A stretch of DNA of 48,172 nucleotides. Source: Candidatus Gottesmanbacteria bacterium (GTDB lineage: Bacteria > Patescibacteriota > Microgenomatia > 2-02-FULL-39-11). The position numbers and the translations under genes are program-made. How positions within the stretch are numbered: position 1 is the first letter of the stretch; every line of letters begins with the position of its first letter. Of the stretch, positions 8,666 through 16,510 are shown piece by piece. The stretch is taken from assembly GCA_016186795.1 (NCBI GenBank), contig JACPKY010000002.1, positions 668,771 to 716,942 on the forward strand, in the 5' to 3' direction. The notes under the pieces were generated by a model, which was given only the letters and a program-made list of their open reading frames with translations, made no database searches and was not told where the DNA came from.

Positions 8666-8949
8666 TATGTTTTCTCCAGTATTCGCTTTGTAACCTGCCC
8701 GTGTCCTCGAAATGTTCGTGTGAGAGCAAATTCTCCAAGCCGATGACCAACCATTGCTTCGGAAATAAAAACTTCTATAAATTTCCTTCCGTTATATACA
8801 CCTATCTTATGACCAACAAACTCTGGCGGGATTTGGCAGGCGCGTGCCCATGTTTTAATCACGTCGCTCTGTTTTGTTTCTTTCTGTTTTAAAACTTTCT
8901 TTAACAATTTTTGGTCTATGTATGGACCTTTTTTTAAACTTCTACTCAT
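8665..8949 (-). CDS. rpsS: Small subunit ribosomal protein uS19
   Basis: 30S head protein at the bridge to the 50S central protuberance. The 94 residues begin [16 protein letters not shown] and contain [20 protein letters not shown] and [17 protein letters not shown], all typical of uS19. It lies three bases after rplB and shares one base with rplV. Length and motifs are ordinary. Confidence 0.97.
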   Translation of the reverse strand: MSRSLKKGPYIDQKLLKKVLKQKETKQSDVIKTWARACQIPPEFVGHKIGVYNGRKFIEVFISEAMVGHRLGEFALTRTFRGHGQVTKRILEKT

Positions 8950-8952
8950 ACG

Positions 8953-9732
8953 TTACCCCTTCCCTCTTTTCCTTTTTTGTAAAATCATCACATTACTATA
9001 TTTCCCACGTTTTCTCGTAATAAGTCCTCGAGCTGGTTTTCCCCAGGGTGTTTTCGATTGTTTCATACCCTCTCCACTTCGGCCTTCTCCTCCACCATGA
9101 GGATGAGATCCAGGGTGTTGTGCAGTACCTCGAACCTTTGGCCGAATACCGAAATGTCTCGAACGACCTGCTTTTCCCAGAGGCTCTGATTTCCATTCAA
9201 TATTTGCTAACTGTCCAACAGTTGCGAAACACTCTTTGTGAAATTTTCTTACTTCCCCAGATGGTAGCTTCACGTGGGCAAATTTACCTTCTTTTGCAAG
9301 AATTGTTGCGAGTGTTCCTGCTCCGCGGACAACCTGTCCTCCTTTTCCCGCGTGTATCTCAATGTTATGAATTGGCATTCCAATTGGAATATTAGATAAT
9401 GGAAGACTGTTTCCAGGCTTTGCCTCAACATCATACCCTGCAAAAATATCTTCACCAAGTTGAACCTGAGATGGACGGAGGATATATCGTTTTTCTCCAT
9501 CTTTATATTGGACAAGAGCTACCTCAACATTTCTGTTTGGATCATACTCAAAGGCAACGACTTTTCCGGTAACATTCAATTTATTTCGCTTAAAATCAAT
9601 CTCTCTGTAAAATCGCTTTTCTCGACCACCGATATGACGGGCGGTTATGTGCCCAAGATTATTTCTACCGGATGTTTTTTTTAGTATCCGAAGAAGCGGC
9701 TTTTCTGGTTTCGTATTGCTGATTACTCTCAT
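8953..9732 (-). CDS. rplB: Large subunit ribosomal protein uL2, shortened N-terminus
   Basis: Primary 23S rRNA-binding protein needed for subunit joining and peptidyl transfer. The 259 residues include GRNNLGHITARHIGG near residue 22, GERYIL-type sequence GEKRYILRP at 79-87, PVG-loop equivalent NIPIGMPIHNIEI at 114-126, and HPHGGGEGR at 210-218. It lacks about 15-20 N-terminal residues, including the usual PTSPGRR segment. The start overlaps the rplW stop by ATGA, so no missed start explains this. The aspartate before HPHGGGEG, nearly invariant in bacteria, is Ser209 here, while His210 (E. coli His229) is kept. Otherwise intact. Confidence 0.95.
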   Translation of the reverse strand: MRVISNTKPEKPLLRILKKTSGRNNLGHITARHIGGREKRFYREIDFKRNKLNVTGKVVAFEYDPNRNVEVALVQYKDGEKRYILRPSQVQLGEDIFAGYDVEAKPGNSLPLSNIPIGMPIHNIEIHAGKGGQVVRGAGTLATILAKEGKFAHVKLPSGEVRKFHKECFATVGQLANIEWKSEPLGKAGRSRHFGIRPKVRGTAQHPGSHPHGGGEGRSGEGMKQSKTPWGKPARGLITRKRGKYSNVMILQKRKRGKG

Positions 9733-10025
9733 TTTGTTTCTCCTACCTCAAATGCATCAATTTTTTCTCCTTGTTTTAATCGCATATATGCCTTCTTTAT
9801 GTCTGGAAGCTTGACCTTCATACGCTTCTTCCCTGCAACTTTCACTTTCCCTTTTTTTATCAGTGTCTTGACACCCATCACATGCACGTTGTAAATACGC
9901 TCTATACTTTCTGCGATCTGCTTTTTGGAAGCGTCTTTTGCCACTTCGAATGTAAACACGCCACGACGCGCATCAGAAAGTGTTTTTTCAGTAATCATAG
10001 GCTTTTTCACAACAACTCTTTTCAT
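9729..10025 (-). CDS. rplW: Large subunit ribosomal protein uL23
   Basis: Exit-tunnel protein that docks trigger factor and the signal recognition particle. The 98 residues hold PMITEKTLSDARRGVFTFEV near the N-terminus, the helix KKQIAESIERIYNVHVMGVK and a basic loop before KKAYMRLKQGEKID. The start is 13 bases after rplD and the stop overlaps rplB by 4 bases. Normal length and order. Confidence 0.95.
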   Translation of the reverse strand: MKRVVVKKPMITEKTLSDARRGVFTFEVAKDASKKQIAESIERIYNVHVMGVKTLIKKGKVKVAGKKRMKVKLPDIKKAYMRLKQGEKIDAFEVGETK

Positions 10026-10038
10026 ACTTTTCTCTCTT

Positions 10039-10824
10039 TTAATTTTCCCTTTCTTTTACCATTGCTTTTTTTTCCATAGTTCGCTTTTTCACACTTCCTT
10101 GGAATTTTTCTTCCACTTTCACGCTTGATACATTTTTCCTTTTATCTTTTTCTTTCAAAAAATCAACTGCCTCCTCCATCATAATAAGATGTTGGGCATT
10201 CAACACCTGAAACGAGTACATCTGTTTTACTGCAGTTATAGAAAATCCCTCAATATTTCTTCCCGCCAAAAAAACATTTGGCAATATCTCTGGAAGTACA
10301 AGTAATGCATTCATCTTTTTTGTTAGTATTTTTATATTTCGAAGAATTTGAACCATCTCTTTCGTTTTCGGCGTTAACTGAGTAAGTCCTCTAATAATAG
10401 TAAGTTTTCCCTCTTGAAGTTTCTGTGATAATGCACCAAAAAGCGCTTTTTGCTTCAGTTTCTTGGATATGCGAAGAGAAAAATCGGTTTGTGTTGGACC
10501 ATGAGCCACCCCTCCACCAATATAAATGGGTGCTTTGCTGCTTCCATGTCTTGCTCTCCCTGTTCCCTTTTGTCTATAGACTTTCCGAGTTGAACCTGAA
10601 ACATCTCCTCGCGTCTTTGCTTTTCTTGTGCCTCCCCGCTGATTTGCTAAATAAACTCGAACTACTTGCGATAAAAGACGAGGATCTACTTTTACTCCAA
10701 AAACTTCTTTTGGGAGTACAGCTTTCGCAACAACTTTCCCCTCTTTATCGACAATATCGTGCGAAAAAGAGATTCTTTTCGAGGGCACTTCCTTCTGTGG
10801 TGATAATTTTTTTACACGTGCCAT
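10039..10824 (-). CDS. rplD: Large subunit ribosomal protein uL4 with extended C-terminus
   Basis: 50S protein whose loop lines the exit tunnel; in E. coli uL4 also represses the S10 operon through its leader. The 261 residues are longer than the usual ~205. The tunnel loop is recognisable as TRKVYRQKGTGRARHGS followed by GGGVAHGP. The core ends around residue 218 and is followed by a ~40-residue charged tail rich in Lys and Glu, so the tail is lineage-specific and probably disordered. It follows rplC by 5 bases. Confidence 0.95.
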   Translation of the reverse strand: MARVKKLSPQKEVPSKRISFSHDIVDKEGKVVAKAVLPKEVFGVKVDPRLLSQVVRVYLANQRGGTRKAKTRGDVSGSTRKVYRQKGTGRARHGSSKAPIYIGGGVAHGPTQTDFSLRISKKLKQKALFGALSQKLQEGKLTIIRGLTQLTPKTKEMVQILRNIKILTKKMNALLVLPEILPNVFLAGRNIEGFSITAVKQMYSFQVLNAQHLIMMEEAVDFLKEKDKRKNVSSVKVEEKFQGSVKKRTMEKKAMVKEREN

Positions 10825-10829
10825 AGGTA

Positions 10830-11477
10830 TTACTCAGAAGTTTTTTCAATAATAACCAACGCATTTCTTCCCCCAGGAATTAGTCCCTTTATTGAAACAA
10901 TATGTTTTTGGGTATCAACTGACACAACGCGGAGGTTTTTTACTGTCACTTTCTCACTACCCATTCTTCCAGCCATGCGTTTCCCTTTATACACTCGTCC
11001 AGGAGTTGTCGTTTGACCTATAGATCCTGGAGCTCTCTCTCGATCTGATTGGCCATGCGTCCGTGGTCCGCCCTTAAAATGATGACGGGTAACGACTCCT
11101 TGAAATCCTTTCCCTTTGGAAATACCAATAACTTGTACTCTATCACCAGGTTTTAATACATCGCTTACCTGAATCTGCGTCCCTAGTTTGAGTACGTCAA
11201 AATCTTTTGGATCGGAAATAGATACTTCCCTAAAAAAACGGGGAGGATTTTTCTCCAACCCCGCTTTTTTTACATTTCCCAACTCAGGCTTCGTAAGAGT
11301 AGCTGTACGTCTCGTACCAAATCCAAGTTGCAATGCATTATACCCGTCCTTTTCTGTTGTTTTGATGCCTACAATCCAGCACGGACCCGTAAGAATTTGG
11401 GTGACAGGAATCCGTCTCCCTTTCTCATCAAACATCTGAGTTTGAACCGTTTTTGATCCTAATAGTGCATTTACCAT
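10830..11477 (-). CDS. rplC: Large subunit ribosomal protein uL3
   Basis: One of the first proteins to bind 23S rRNA; its loop reaches the peptidyl transferase centre. I start at the ATG 11475-11477, giving 215 residues beginning MVNALLGSKTVQTQMF, which matches the family. The frame is open 14 codons further up, but those codons form a hairpin and a U-rich tract and do not look like protein. The loop THGQSDRERAPGSIGQ and KRMAGRMG are typical. No Shine-Dalgarno is visible; the start codon follows TATTTTTGTTTT directly. It is the first gene of the S10-type block behind a probable terminator. Confidence 0.96.
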   Translation of the reverse strand: MVNALLGSKTVQTQMFDEKGRRIPVTQILTGPCWIVGIKTTEKDGYNALQLGFGTRRTATLTKPELGNVKKAGLEKNPPRFFREVSISDPKDFDVLKLGTQIQVSDVLKPGDRVQVIGISKGKGFQGVVTRHHFKGGPRTHGQSDRERAPGSIGQTTTPGRVYKGKRMAGRMGSEKVTVKNLRVVSVDTQKHIVSIKGLIPGGRNALVIIEKTSE

Positions 11478-11504
11478 AAAACAAAAATAGCCCCAGATAG
11501 GGGC
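11478..11504 (-). promoter_or_regulatory. rplC leader hairpin with U-rich tract
   Basis: On the minus strand GCCCC (11500-11504) pairs with GGGGC (11490-11494) around the 5-base loop TATCT. The U-rich stretch TATTTTTGTTTT follows and runs straight into the rplC ATG at 11477. It has the form of an intrinsic terminator or attenuator placed on the start codon. The fusA leader ends in nearly the same U-rich element. Confidence 0.6.
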
Positions 11505-11530
11505 GTTGAAAGATCCCAATATCCGTTTTC

Positions 11531-11580
11531 TAAAAAATAGAGTGGTATTTTACCATGATGGAAAATAAAATACTTCCACT
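11531..11580 (-). terminator. Probable intrinsic terminator after rpsJ
   Basis: Read on the minus strand, AGTGG-AAG-TATTTT (11567-11580, AAG bulged) can pair with AAAATACCACT (11541-11551), giving an 11-pair stem around a 15-base loop. CTATTTTTT follows. It lies 40 bases behind the rpsJ stop and would end the tuf-rpsJ transcript. The stem is A/T-rich, so strength is uncertain. Confidence 0.5.
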
Positions 11581-11620
11581 GCCGTTAAAATTTTTCCGTC
11601 CTTCCTTCGCTTCCTACATT

Positions 11621-11929
11621 TTACATTTTTACCTCAATGTCCACTCCTGCAGGAAGTTCCAAATGCATCATGGAGTCAATTGTTTTTTCCGTAGGTTCTA
11701 TAATATCGATAAGCCGCTTATGTACCTTAATGATAAACGCTTCTCGACTATCTTTATCCGTAAATGGCGATCGGTTGACAGTAAAATGTTGCTTATCGGT
11801 AGGAAGCGGAATCGGTCCCACCACCTTTGCTCCGGTTCGAATCGCCGTATCCAATATTTTTTGACAGGAATCATCAATGATTCTGCCATCATAAGCTTTT
11901 AGTCGAACTCGAATTCTTCCTTTCGGCAT
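11621..11929 (-). CDS. rpsJ: Small subunit ribosomal protein uS10
   Basis: 30S head protein that also acts as NusE in transcription antitermination. The 102 residues include [24 protein letters not shown] and the segment [18 protein letters not shown], plus the C-terminal [11 protein letters not shown]. It follows tuf by 51 bases. An A-rich purine run (AAAGGGAAAATG) precedes the ATG and may act as a weak ribosome-binding site. In many bacteria rpsJ heads the S10 operon; here a probable terminator separates it from rplC. Confidence 0.97.
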   Translation of the reverse strand: MPKGRIRVRLKAYDGRIIDDSCQKILDTAIRTGAKVVGPIPLPTDKQHFTVNRSPFTDKDSREAFIIKVHKRLIDIIEPTEKTIDSMMHLELPAGVDIEVKM

Positions 11930-11938
11930 TTTCCCTTT

Positions 11939-11957
11939 GCGTAATTGTCTTTTACGC
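11939..11957 (-). promoter_or_regulatory. Hairpin in the tuf-rpsJ spacer
   Basis: GCGTAA and TTACGC form a perfect 6-pair stem around a 7-base loop, 9 bases upstream of the rpsJ start codon. No U-tract follows, so it is not a terminator. It may influence rpsJ translation or be a processing site; function is unknown. Confidence 0.4.
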
Positions 11958-11980
11958 GATACGTTTAATGTGCAAAACGA

Positions 11981-13165
11981 TTACTTGATAATTTTCGTGA
12001 TGACACCGGCACCTACTGTATGTCCACCTTCACGAACCGCAAATCGCTGCCCTTCCTCAAGCGCCACCGGTACAATAAGTTTAATAGTCATTTTAATATC
12101 ATCTCCGGGCATCACCATTTCTACACCGGAGGGAAGGGCTGCTTCACCGGTGACATCTGTTGTTCGAATATAGAACTGCGGTCTGTACCCAGTGAAAAAT
12201 GGTGTATGTCGGCCACCCTCTTCCTTCGTAAGGATATAAATTTGTGCCTCAAATTCAGTATGAGGAGTAATTGATCCGGGTTTTGCAACAACCTGTCCAC
12301 GTTCAACCTGATTTTTTTCAAGACCTCTTATGAGAAGACCGACATTATCACCTGCTATCGCATCGCTTAATGTTTTTCTGAACATCTCAATTCCGGTTAT
12401 AACGGATTTCTGTGTTGGTTTGATCCCAACAATTTCAATCTCATCATTCACGTTAAGTTTTCCTCTTTCTACTCTTCCTGTAACCACTGTCCCTCTCCCT
12501 TTAATAGAAAATACATCCTCAACGGGCATAAGGAATGGTTTTTCTGTGTCTCTTGTCGGAGTTGGCACGTATTCATCAACTTGCTTCATCAATTCCTCAA
12601 TCGATTTTATCCCTTCACTATCTCCTTGAAGTGCCTTTAGAGCGCTCCCCCGAATGATTGGAATTTTATCTCCTGGGAAATTGTATTTTGTGAGAAGTTC
12701 ACGAACTTCAAGTTCAACAAGATCTAACAGTTCCTTATCAGAAACCATGTCTACTTTATTTAAGAAAACGACGATTGCGGGAACATTTACTTGTTTTGCG
12801 AGAAGAATATGTTCTCGGGTCTGAGGCATCGGACCATCTGGGGCTGAAACGACAAGAATTGCTCCATCCATCTGTGCTGCCCCAGTTATCATATTTTTGA
12901 TATAATCTGCATGCCCTGGAGCATCAATGTGCGCGTAATGTCTCTTTTCTGTTTCATACTCTGAGTGATGGATGTTAATTGTGACTCCACGAGCTTTCTC
13001 TTCTGGGGCGTTATCAATTTCTTCATATTTGAGGGCTTTTGCAAAACCTTTTTGTGCAAGAACATGCGTAATTGCTGAAGTTAACGTCGTCTTTCCATGA
13101 TCAACATGACCAATGGTTCCGATGTTAATATGAGGTTTCGTCCTTTGGAAAACACCTGTTGCCAT
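11981..13165 (-). CDS. tuf: Elongation factor Tu
   Basis: GTPase that delivers aminoacyl-tRNA to the ribosomal A site. From the ATG at 13163-13165 it has 394 residues, the normal length. G motifs are GHVDHGKTT (G1), the DAPGHADY box (G3) and NKVD (G4); switch II and domains 2 and 3 ([16 protein letters not shown] and MVMPGDDI) are intact. A strong Shine-Dalgarno AAAGGAG sits 6 bases upstream. The frame is open for eight more codons, but the ribosome-binding site falls inside them, which supports this start. It has its own promoter between fusA and tuf. Confidence 0.98.
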   Translation of the reverse strand: MATGVFQRTKPHINIGTIGHVDHGKTTLTSAITHVLAQKGFAKALKYEEIDNAPEEKARGVTINIHHSEYETEKRHYAHIDAPGHADYIKNMITGAAQMDGAILVVSAPDGPMPQTREHILLAKQVNVPAIVVFLNKVDMVSDKELLDLVELEVRELLTKYNFPGDKIPIIRGSALKALQGDSEGIKSIEELMKQVDEYVPTPTRDTEKPFLMPVEDVFSIKGRGTVVTGRVERGKLNVNDEIEIVGIKPTQKSVITGIEMFRKTLSDAIAGDNVGLLIRGLEKNQVERGQVVAKPGSITPHTEFEAQIYILTKEEGGRHTPFFTGYRPQFYIRTTDVTGEAALPSGVEMVMPGDDIKMTIKLIVPVALEEGQRFAVREGGHTVGAGVITKIIK

Positions 13166-13190
13166 ATTTACTCCTTTCGAGTTATTCAAT

Positions 13191-13221
13191 AAAAAAAATA
13201 TTTCCCAAATGCAAAATTGGG
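13191..13221 (-). promoter_or_regulatory. tuf leader hairpin with U-tract
   Basis: CCCAA (13217-13221) pairs with TTGGG (13204-13208) on the minus strand, followed by AAATATTTTTTTT ending at 13191. The Shine-Dalgarno and tuf ATG come 25 bases later. It begins at or just after the predicted start of transcription of the tuf promoter, so it lies in the tuf 5' leader. It could also end transcripts coming from fusA. Confidence 0.5.
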
Positions 13222-13229
13222 CAAAGGAA

Positions 13230-13258
13230 ATTATACAATATCAGTATCTTATGCGCAA
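13230..13258 (-). promoter_or_regulatory. tuf promoter
   Basis: TTGCGC (13253-13258) and TATAAT (13230-13235) on the minus strand are separated by exactly 17 bases, a good sigma-70-type promoter with a perfect -10. Predicted transcription start is near 13223. It lies in the fusA-tuf spacer and would let tuf be made in excess of fusA. Confidence 0.65.
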
Positions 13259-13286
13259 GAGGCTTGTTTGGAAAGATATTTCTGGA

Positions 13287-15392
13287 CTAAGAAACAGTCT
13301 TTGATACTATTTTTTCAGTTATGTTTTTGGGAACTTCTTCATAGTGAGAAGGCTCCATATAGTATGCTGCTCTTCCTTGTGAGAGGGAACGAAGTGTTGT
13401 TGCATATCCCGAAAGCTCGGCAAGCGGTACCATTGCAAGAATGACAGAGACATGACCTCTCTTATCTGTTCCCAAAATTTGTGCTCGTTTACTCGATAAG
13501 TCTCCAATCACGGTCCCCATAAATTCATCTGGCGTTGTCACCTCAACTTTCATAATTGGCTCAAGAAGAACAAGTCCCGCTTGTTTTGTAGCTGCTTGAA
13601 GCGCCATACTTCCTGCGATCTTAAATGCGATATCAGACGAATCAACATCATGGTATGTTCCGTCATAAAGTATCACCTTTAAATCCACAAGAGGAAAGCC
13701 GGCAAGAATTCCTTTTTCTGCTGCCTCTTTGACACCTTTCTCAACTGAAGGAATAAACTCATTTGGAATTGCTCCACCTTTGATTGCATCAACAAATTCT
13801 AATCCTTCACCACGACCTACCGGCTCAACCCGCAAGAAACAGTGTCCGTATTGACCCCGACCACCAGTCTGTTTTATATATCTTCCTTCTCCTTCAGCCT
13901 TTGCGGCAATTGTCTCTTTATATGCAACTTGGGGTGCGCCAACATTAGCGTCTACTTTAAATTCACGGCGCATCCGATCAACCAAAACATCGAGATGGAG
14001 TTCTCCCATGCCCCAAATGATTGTTTGACCGGTTTCGTGATTGGCTTTTACCCGAAATGTAGGATCTTCCTCGGATAATCTTTGCAGTGCAAGGCCCATT
14101 TTTTCCTGATCTGACTTTGTCTTTGGTTCAATAGCAAGAGAAATAACTGGCTCTGGAAAAGTAATTTTCTCCAAAACAATAGGATGCGACGGATCGCAAA
14201 GCGTATCTCCGGTACCGGTATCTTTAAATCCAACAACTGCAACAATCTCTCCTGCATACGCCTCTTGAACCTCCTCACGTTCATTTGCATGCATGAGAAG
14301 AATTCTCCCTATTCTCTCCTGTTGGTCTTTAGTTGCGTTGAATGTGTATGATCCAGAGGTTATCTTCCCGGAATAAATACGTATGTAGGTTAGTTTCCCA
14401 ACATGAGGATCAAGCTGAATTTTGAAGGCCAGTGCTGAAAATGGAGCATCAGAGTTTGTTGGTCGCTCTTCCTCACCGCCTGTTTTCTCATTCACTCCCT
14501 TAATTGATGCGATATCAAGTGGAGATGGTAGATAATCGACAATTGCATCAAGGAGAGGTTGAACACCTTTATTTCGAAGTGATGTTCCACAAAAAATCGG
14601 GACGAGTTTATAAGCGATGGTTGCCTTCCTGAGAGCTTTTTTTAACTCTTCAAGTGTTGGCTCATATCCACCGAGATATTTTTCTAAAAGTGTATCATCC
14701 TTTTCACAAATCTGTTCTACAAGAAGATGTCTATATTTTTTAACATCCTCTTCCATCTCTTTTGGAATCTCATCTTTGACGTCATACTTCGCTCCTAATT
14801 CTTCACCTGACCATATGAAGCTTTTCATCTCAAGTAAATCAACGCACCCTACAAATGAAGATTCGCTCCCAATGGGAAGCATTATTATCGCTGGATGTGC
14901 ACCAAGTCTCTCCTTAATCATTCCCACAGTTCTTAAGAAATTTGCTCCCAGTTTATCCATTTTATTGATAAAACATACACGCGGAACATTGTATTTATCA
15001 GCTTGATGCCACACAGTCTCTGATTGTGATTGCACACCTTCCTCTGCATCAAGAACTGTTACTCCTCCATCAAGTACTCGAAGAGACCTTTCAACCTCTG
15101 CTGTGAAATCCACATGTCCAGGTGTATCAATAATATTAATTCGGACGTCTTTCCAGAAAGTAGTAGTTGCAGCTGATGTAATTGTGATCCCTCGCTCTTT
15201 CTCTTGAGGCATCCAATCCATTTGTGTCGTTCCTTCATCGATATCTCCGATTTTGTATGTTTTACCAGTATAATAGAGGATTCGCTCCGTCGTTGTCGTT
15301 TTTCCTGCATCAATATGGGCAATAATACCGATATTACGGATTTTATCTTGAGGAACATTCCGATTTTTCGTAATAGTTATATTTGCTGGCAT
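13287..15392 (-). CDS. fusA: Elongation factor G
   Basis: GTPase that drives translocation and, with RRF, ribosome recycling. From the ATG at 15390-15392 it has 701 residues. G motifs are AHIDAGKTT, the DTPGHVDF box and [10 protein letters not shown]. Domain II, III, IV ([15 protein letters not shown] and [21 protein letters not shown]) and V are all present. The upstream 14 open codons are the leader and do not resemble EF-G. No Shine-Dalgarno is visible; TTTTTGTTTTT immediately precedes the ATG. It follows rpsG in str-operon order. Confidence 0.98.
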   Translation of the reverse strand: MPANITITKNRNVPQDKIRNIGIIAHIDAGKTTTTERILYYTGKTYKIGDIDEGTTQMDWMPQEKERGITITSAATTTFWKDVRINIIDTPGHVDFTAEVERSLRVLDGGVTVLDAEEGVQSQSETVWHQADKYNVPRVCFINKMDKLGANFLRTVGMIKERLGAHPAIIMLPIGSESSFVGCVDLLEMKSFIWSGEELGAKYDVKDEIPKEMEEDVKKYRHLLVEQICEKDDTLLEKYLGGYEPTLEELKKALRKATIAYKLVPIFCGTSLRNKGVQPLLDAIVDYLPSPLDIASIKGVNEKTGGEEERPTNSDAPFSALAFKIQLDPHVGKLTYIRIYSGKITSGSYTFNATKDQQERIGRILLMHANEREEVQEAYAGEIVAVVGFKDTGTGDTLCDPSHPIVLEKITFPEPVISLAIEPKTKSDQEKMGLALQRLSEEDPTFRVKANHETGQTIIWGMGELHLDVLVDRMRREFKVDANVGAPQVAYKETIAAKAEGEGRYIKQTGGRGQYGHCFLRVEPVGRGEGLEFVDAIKGGAIPNEFIPSVEKGVKEAAEKGILAGFPLVDLKVILYDGTYHDVDSSDIAFKIAGSMALQAATKQAGLVLLEPIMKVEVTTPDEFMGTVIGDLSSKRAQILGTDKRGHVSVILAMVPLAELSGYATTLRSLSQGRAAYYMEPSHYEEVPKNITEKIVSKTVS

Positions 15393-15451
15393 AAAAACAA
15401 AAATTTCCACTGCAACAATGAAACAATGCCACAATGGAAACGTTTCTTTCC
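15393..15451 (-). promoter_or_regulatory. fusA leader: alternative hairpins, triple repeat and U-tract
   Basis: On the minus strand TTTCCATTG (15432-15440) pairs with CAGTGGAAA (15404-15412) over nine pairs with one G-U. TTTTTGTTTTT and the ATG follow. The 5' arm and loop consist of three 8-base repeats CATTGTGG, CATTGTTT, CATTGTTG. The arm TTTCC can instead pair with GGAAA at 15447-15451, making two mutually exclusive hairpins as in an attenuator. Confidence 0.55.
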
Positions 15452-15503
15452 TACCTTACATTACATTGCACTCATTGAATATTGGAAAAATGTAAAATTT
15501 CCT

Positions 15504-15980
15504 TTACCACCGGAAATGTGAAAACGCGCGATTCGCTTCTGCGTTTCTTTGCATAATTTCACGTTTGCGAATTGCCTCACCAAGATTATTATTTGCATCG
15601 ATAAATTCTGCAGCAAGTTTCTGCGCAAATGTATGGTACTGTTTATTTGACCGTTTATTTGCGGATTGAATAAGCCACCGGATTGCAAGCGACATCCTCC
15701 GTTCTCCCCGAACTTCAACGGGAACCTGATAGGAAGCTCCTCCTACTCGCCGTGGACGAACTTCTACTTTTGGGCTTACATTTTGAATTGCAGATTGGAA
15801 AATAGTCAACGGATCCATCTTTTTCTCTTTGATAAGAGTCAATGCGGTATAAACCTGTTTTTCAGCAACACTTTTTTTCCCATCTCTCATAACACGGTTA
15901 ATAAACCGCTGTAAAACTTTATTTCCATATAATGGGTCACCTTCAACGACTCTTTTTTTTGTTTTCCCTGACCGTGACAT
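15504..15980 (-). CDS. rpsG: Small subunit ribosomal protein uS7
   Basis: Assembly initiator of the 30S head, next to the E site. The 158 residues contain GDPLYGNKVLQRFINRVM, the arginine-rich VEVRPRRVGGASYQVPVEV and the C-terminal RKREIMQRNAEANRAFSHFRW region characteristic of uS7. Length is normal. It follows rpsL by 29 bases and precedes fusA by 111 bases. In E. coli uS7 represses the str operon at the rpsL-rpsG spacer; that spacer here is short and shows no clear structure. Confidence 0.97.
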   Translation of the reverse strand: MSRSGKTKKRVVEGDPLYGNKVLQRFINRVMRDGKKSVAEKQVYTALTLIKEKKMDPLTIFQSAIQNVSPKVEVRPRRVGGASYQVPVEVRGERRMSLAIRWLIQSANKRSNKQYHTFAQKLAAEFIDANNNLGEAIRKREIMQRNAEANRAFSHFRW

Positions 15981-16009
15981 ATTTTGAGATTGAATGCGAA
16001 ATGCTCGTA

Positions 16010-16462
16010 TTATGCAGGAGGTGCGGCTGTCGGTACCTTTGCTCCACCTCCACCTCCACTTACTTTGGTACCGTACCTTGATCGTCCTTGTCGCCTCCCA
16101 CTCACTCCAGAGGTATCGAATTTCCCTCGAACTATATGGTATTTCACGCCCGGCAAATCTTTCACTCTTCCACCTCGTATAAGAACAATTGCATGCTCTG
16201 TCAACTCATGCCCGATTCCCGGAATATAGGCGGTAACTTCCTGTTTATTTGAGAGCCTTACTCTTGCAACCTTTCGAAGAGCCGAGTTTGGCTTTCTCGG
16301 CGTCATAGTTTTTACAAGAGTCACCACACCACGTTTAAACGACGAAGGAACAGTTTTCATCTGTCTATCTTTGGCATTAAAGTATTTTCGAAGAGCTGTT
16401 ACTTTGATCTTCTTCAGAATTCTCTTTCTTCCTTTTTTTACTAATTGATTGACTGTAGGCAT
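16010..16462 (-). CDS. rpsL: Small subunit ribosomal protein uS12 with insertion and tail
   Basis: Decoding-centre protein of the 30S subunit. The 150 residues exceed the usual 123-137. After the canonical [13 protein letters not shown] there is an insertion of about a dozen residues (roughly 25-38) before KRGVV, and a Gly/Ala/Pro-rich C-terminal tail of about 17 residues. The conserved decoding loop reads [11 protein letters not shown], so the first lysine of PKKPNSA is Arg56. The second loop [13 protein letters not shown] is standard. An AGGAGG lies 22 bases upstream of the ATG, unusually far. It follows rpoC by 48 bases. Confidence 0.96.
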   Translation of the reverse strand: MPTVNQLVKKGRKRILKKIKVTALRKYFNAKDRQMKTVPSSFKRGVVTLVKTMTPRKPNSALRKVARVRLSNKQEVTAYIPGIGHELTEHAIVLIRGGRVKDLPGVKYHIVRGKFDTSGVSGRRQGRSRYGTKVSGGGGGAKVPTAAPPA

Positions 16463-16510
16463 ATGAAAAATATCTAGTGAATTTCCTCCTAAAAAATCTT
16501 AATGGGAAAA

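Noticed and set aside
9729-9740. Frameshift or missed start as the reason for the short uL2
   Set aside because: The ATGA overlap with rplW is intact and rplW is complete in another frame; no PTSPGRR-like sequence occurs upstream in any frame.
11939-11957. Hairpin before rpsJ as a terminator
   Set aside because: No U-tract follows on either strand, and it lies too close to the rpsJ start.
12330-12629. Open frame on the plus strand inside tuf and similar antisense frames in rpoB, rpoC, secY and rplB
   Set aside because: They lie wholly opposite strongly conserved genes, show no family motif and no ribosome-binding site; they follow from codon bias of the real gene.
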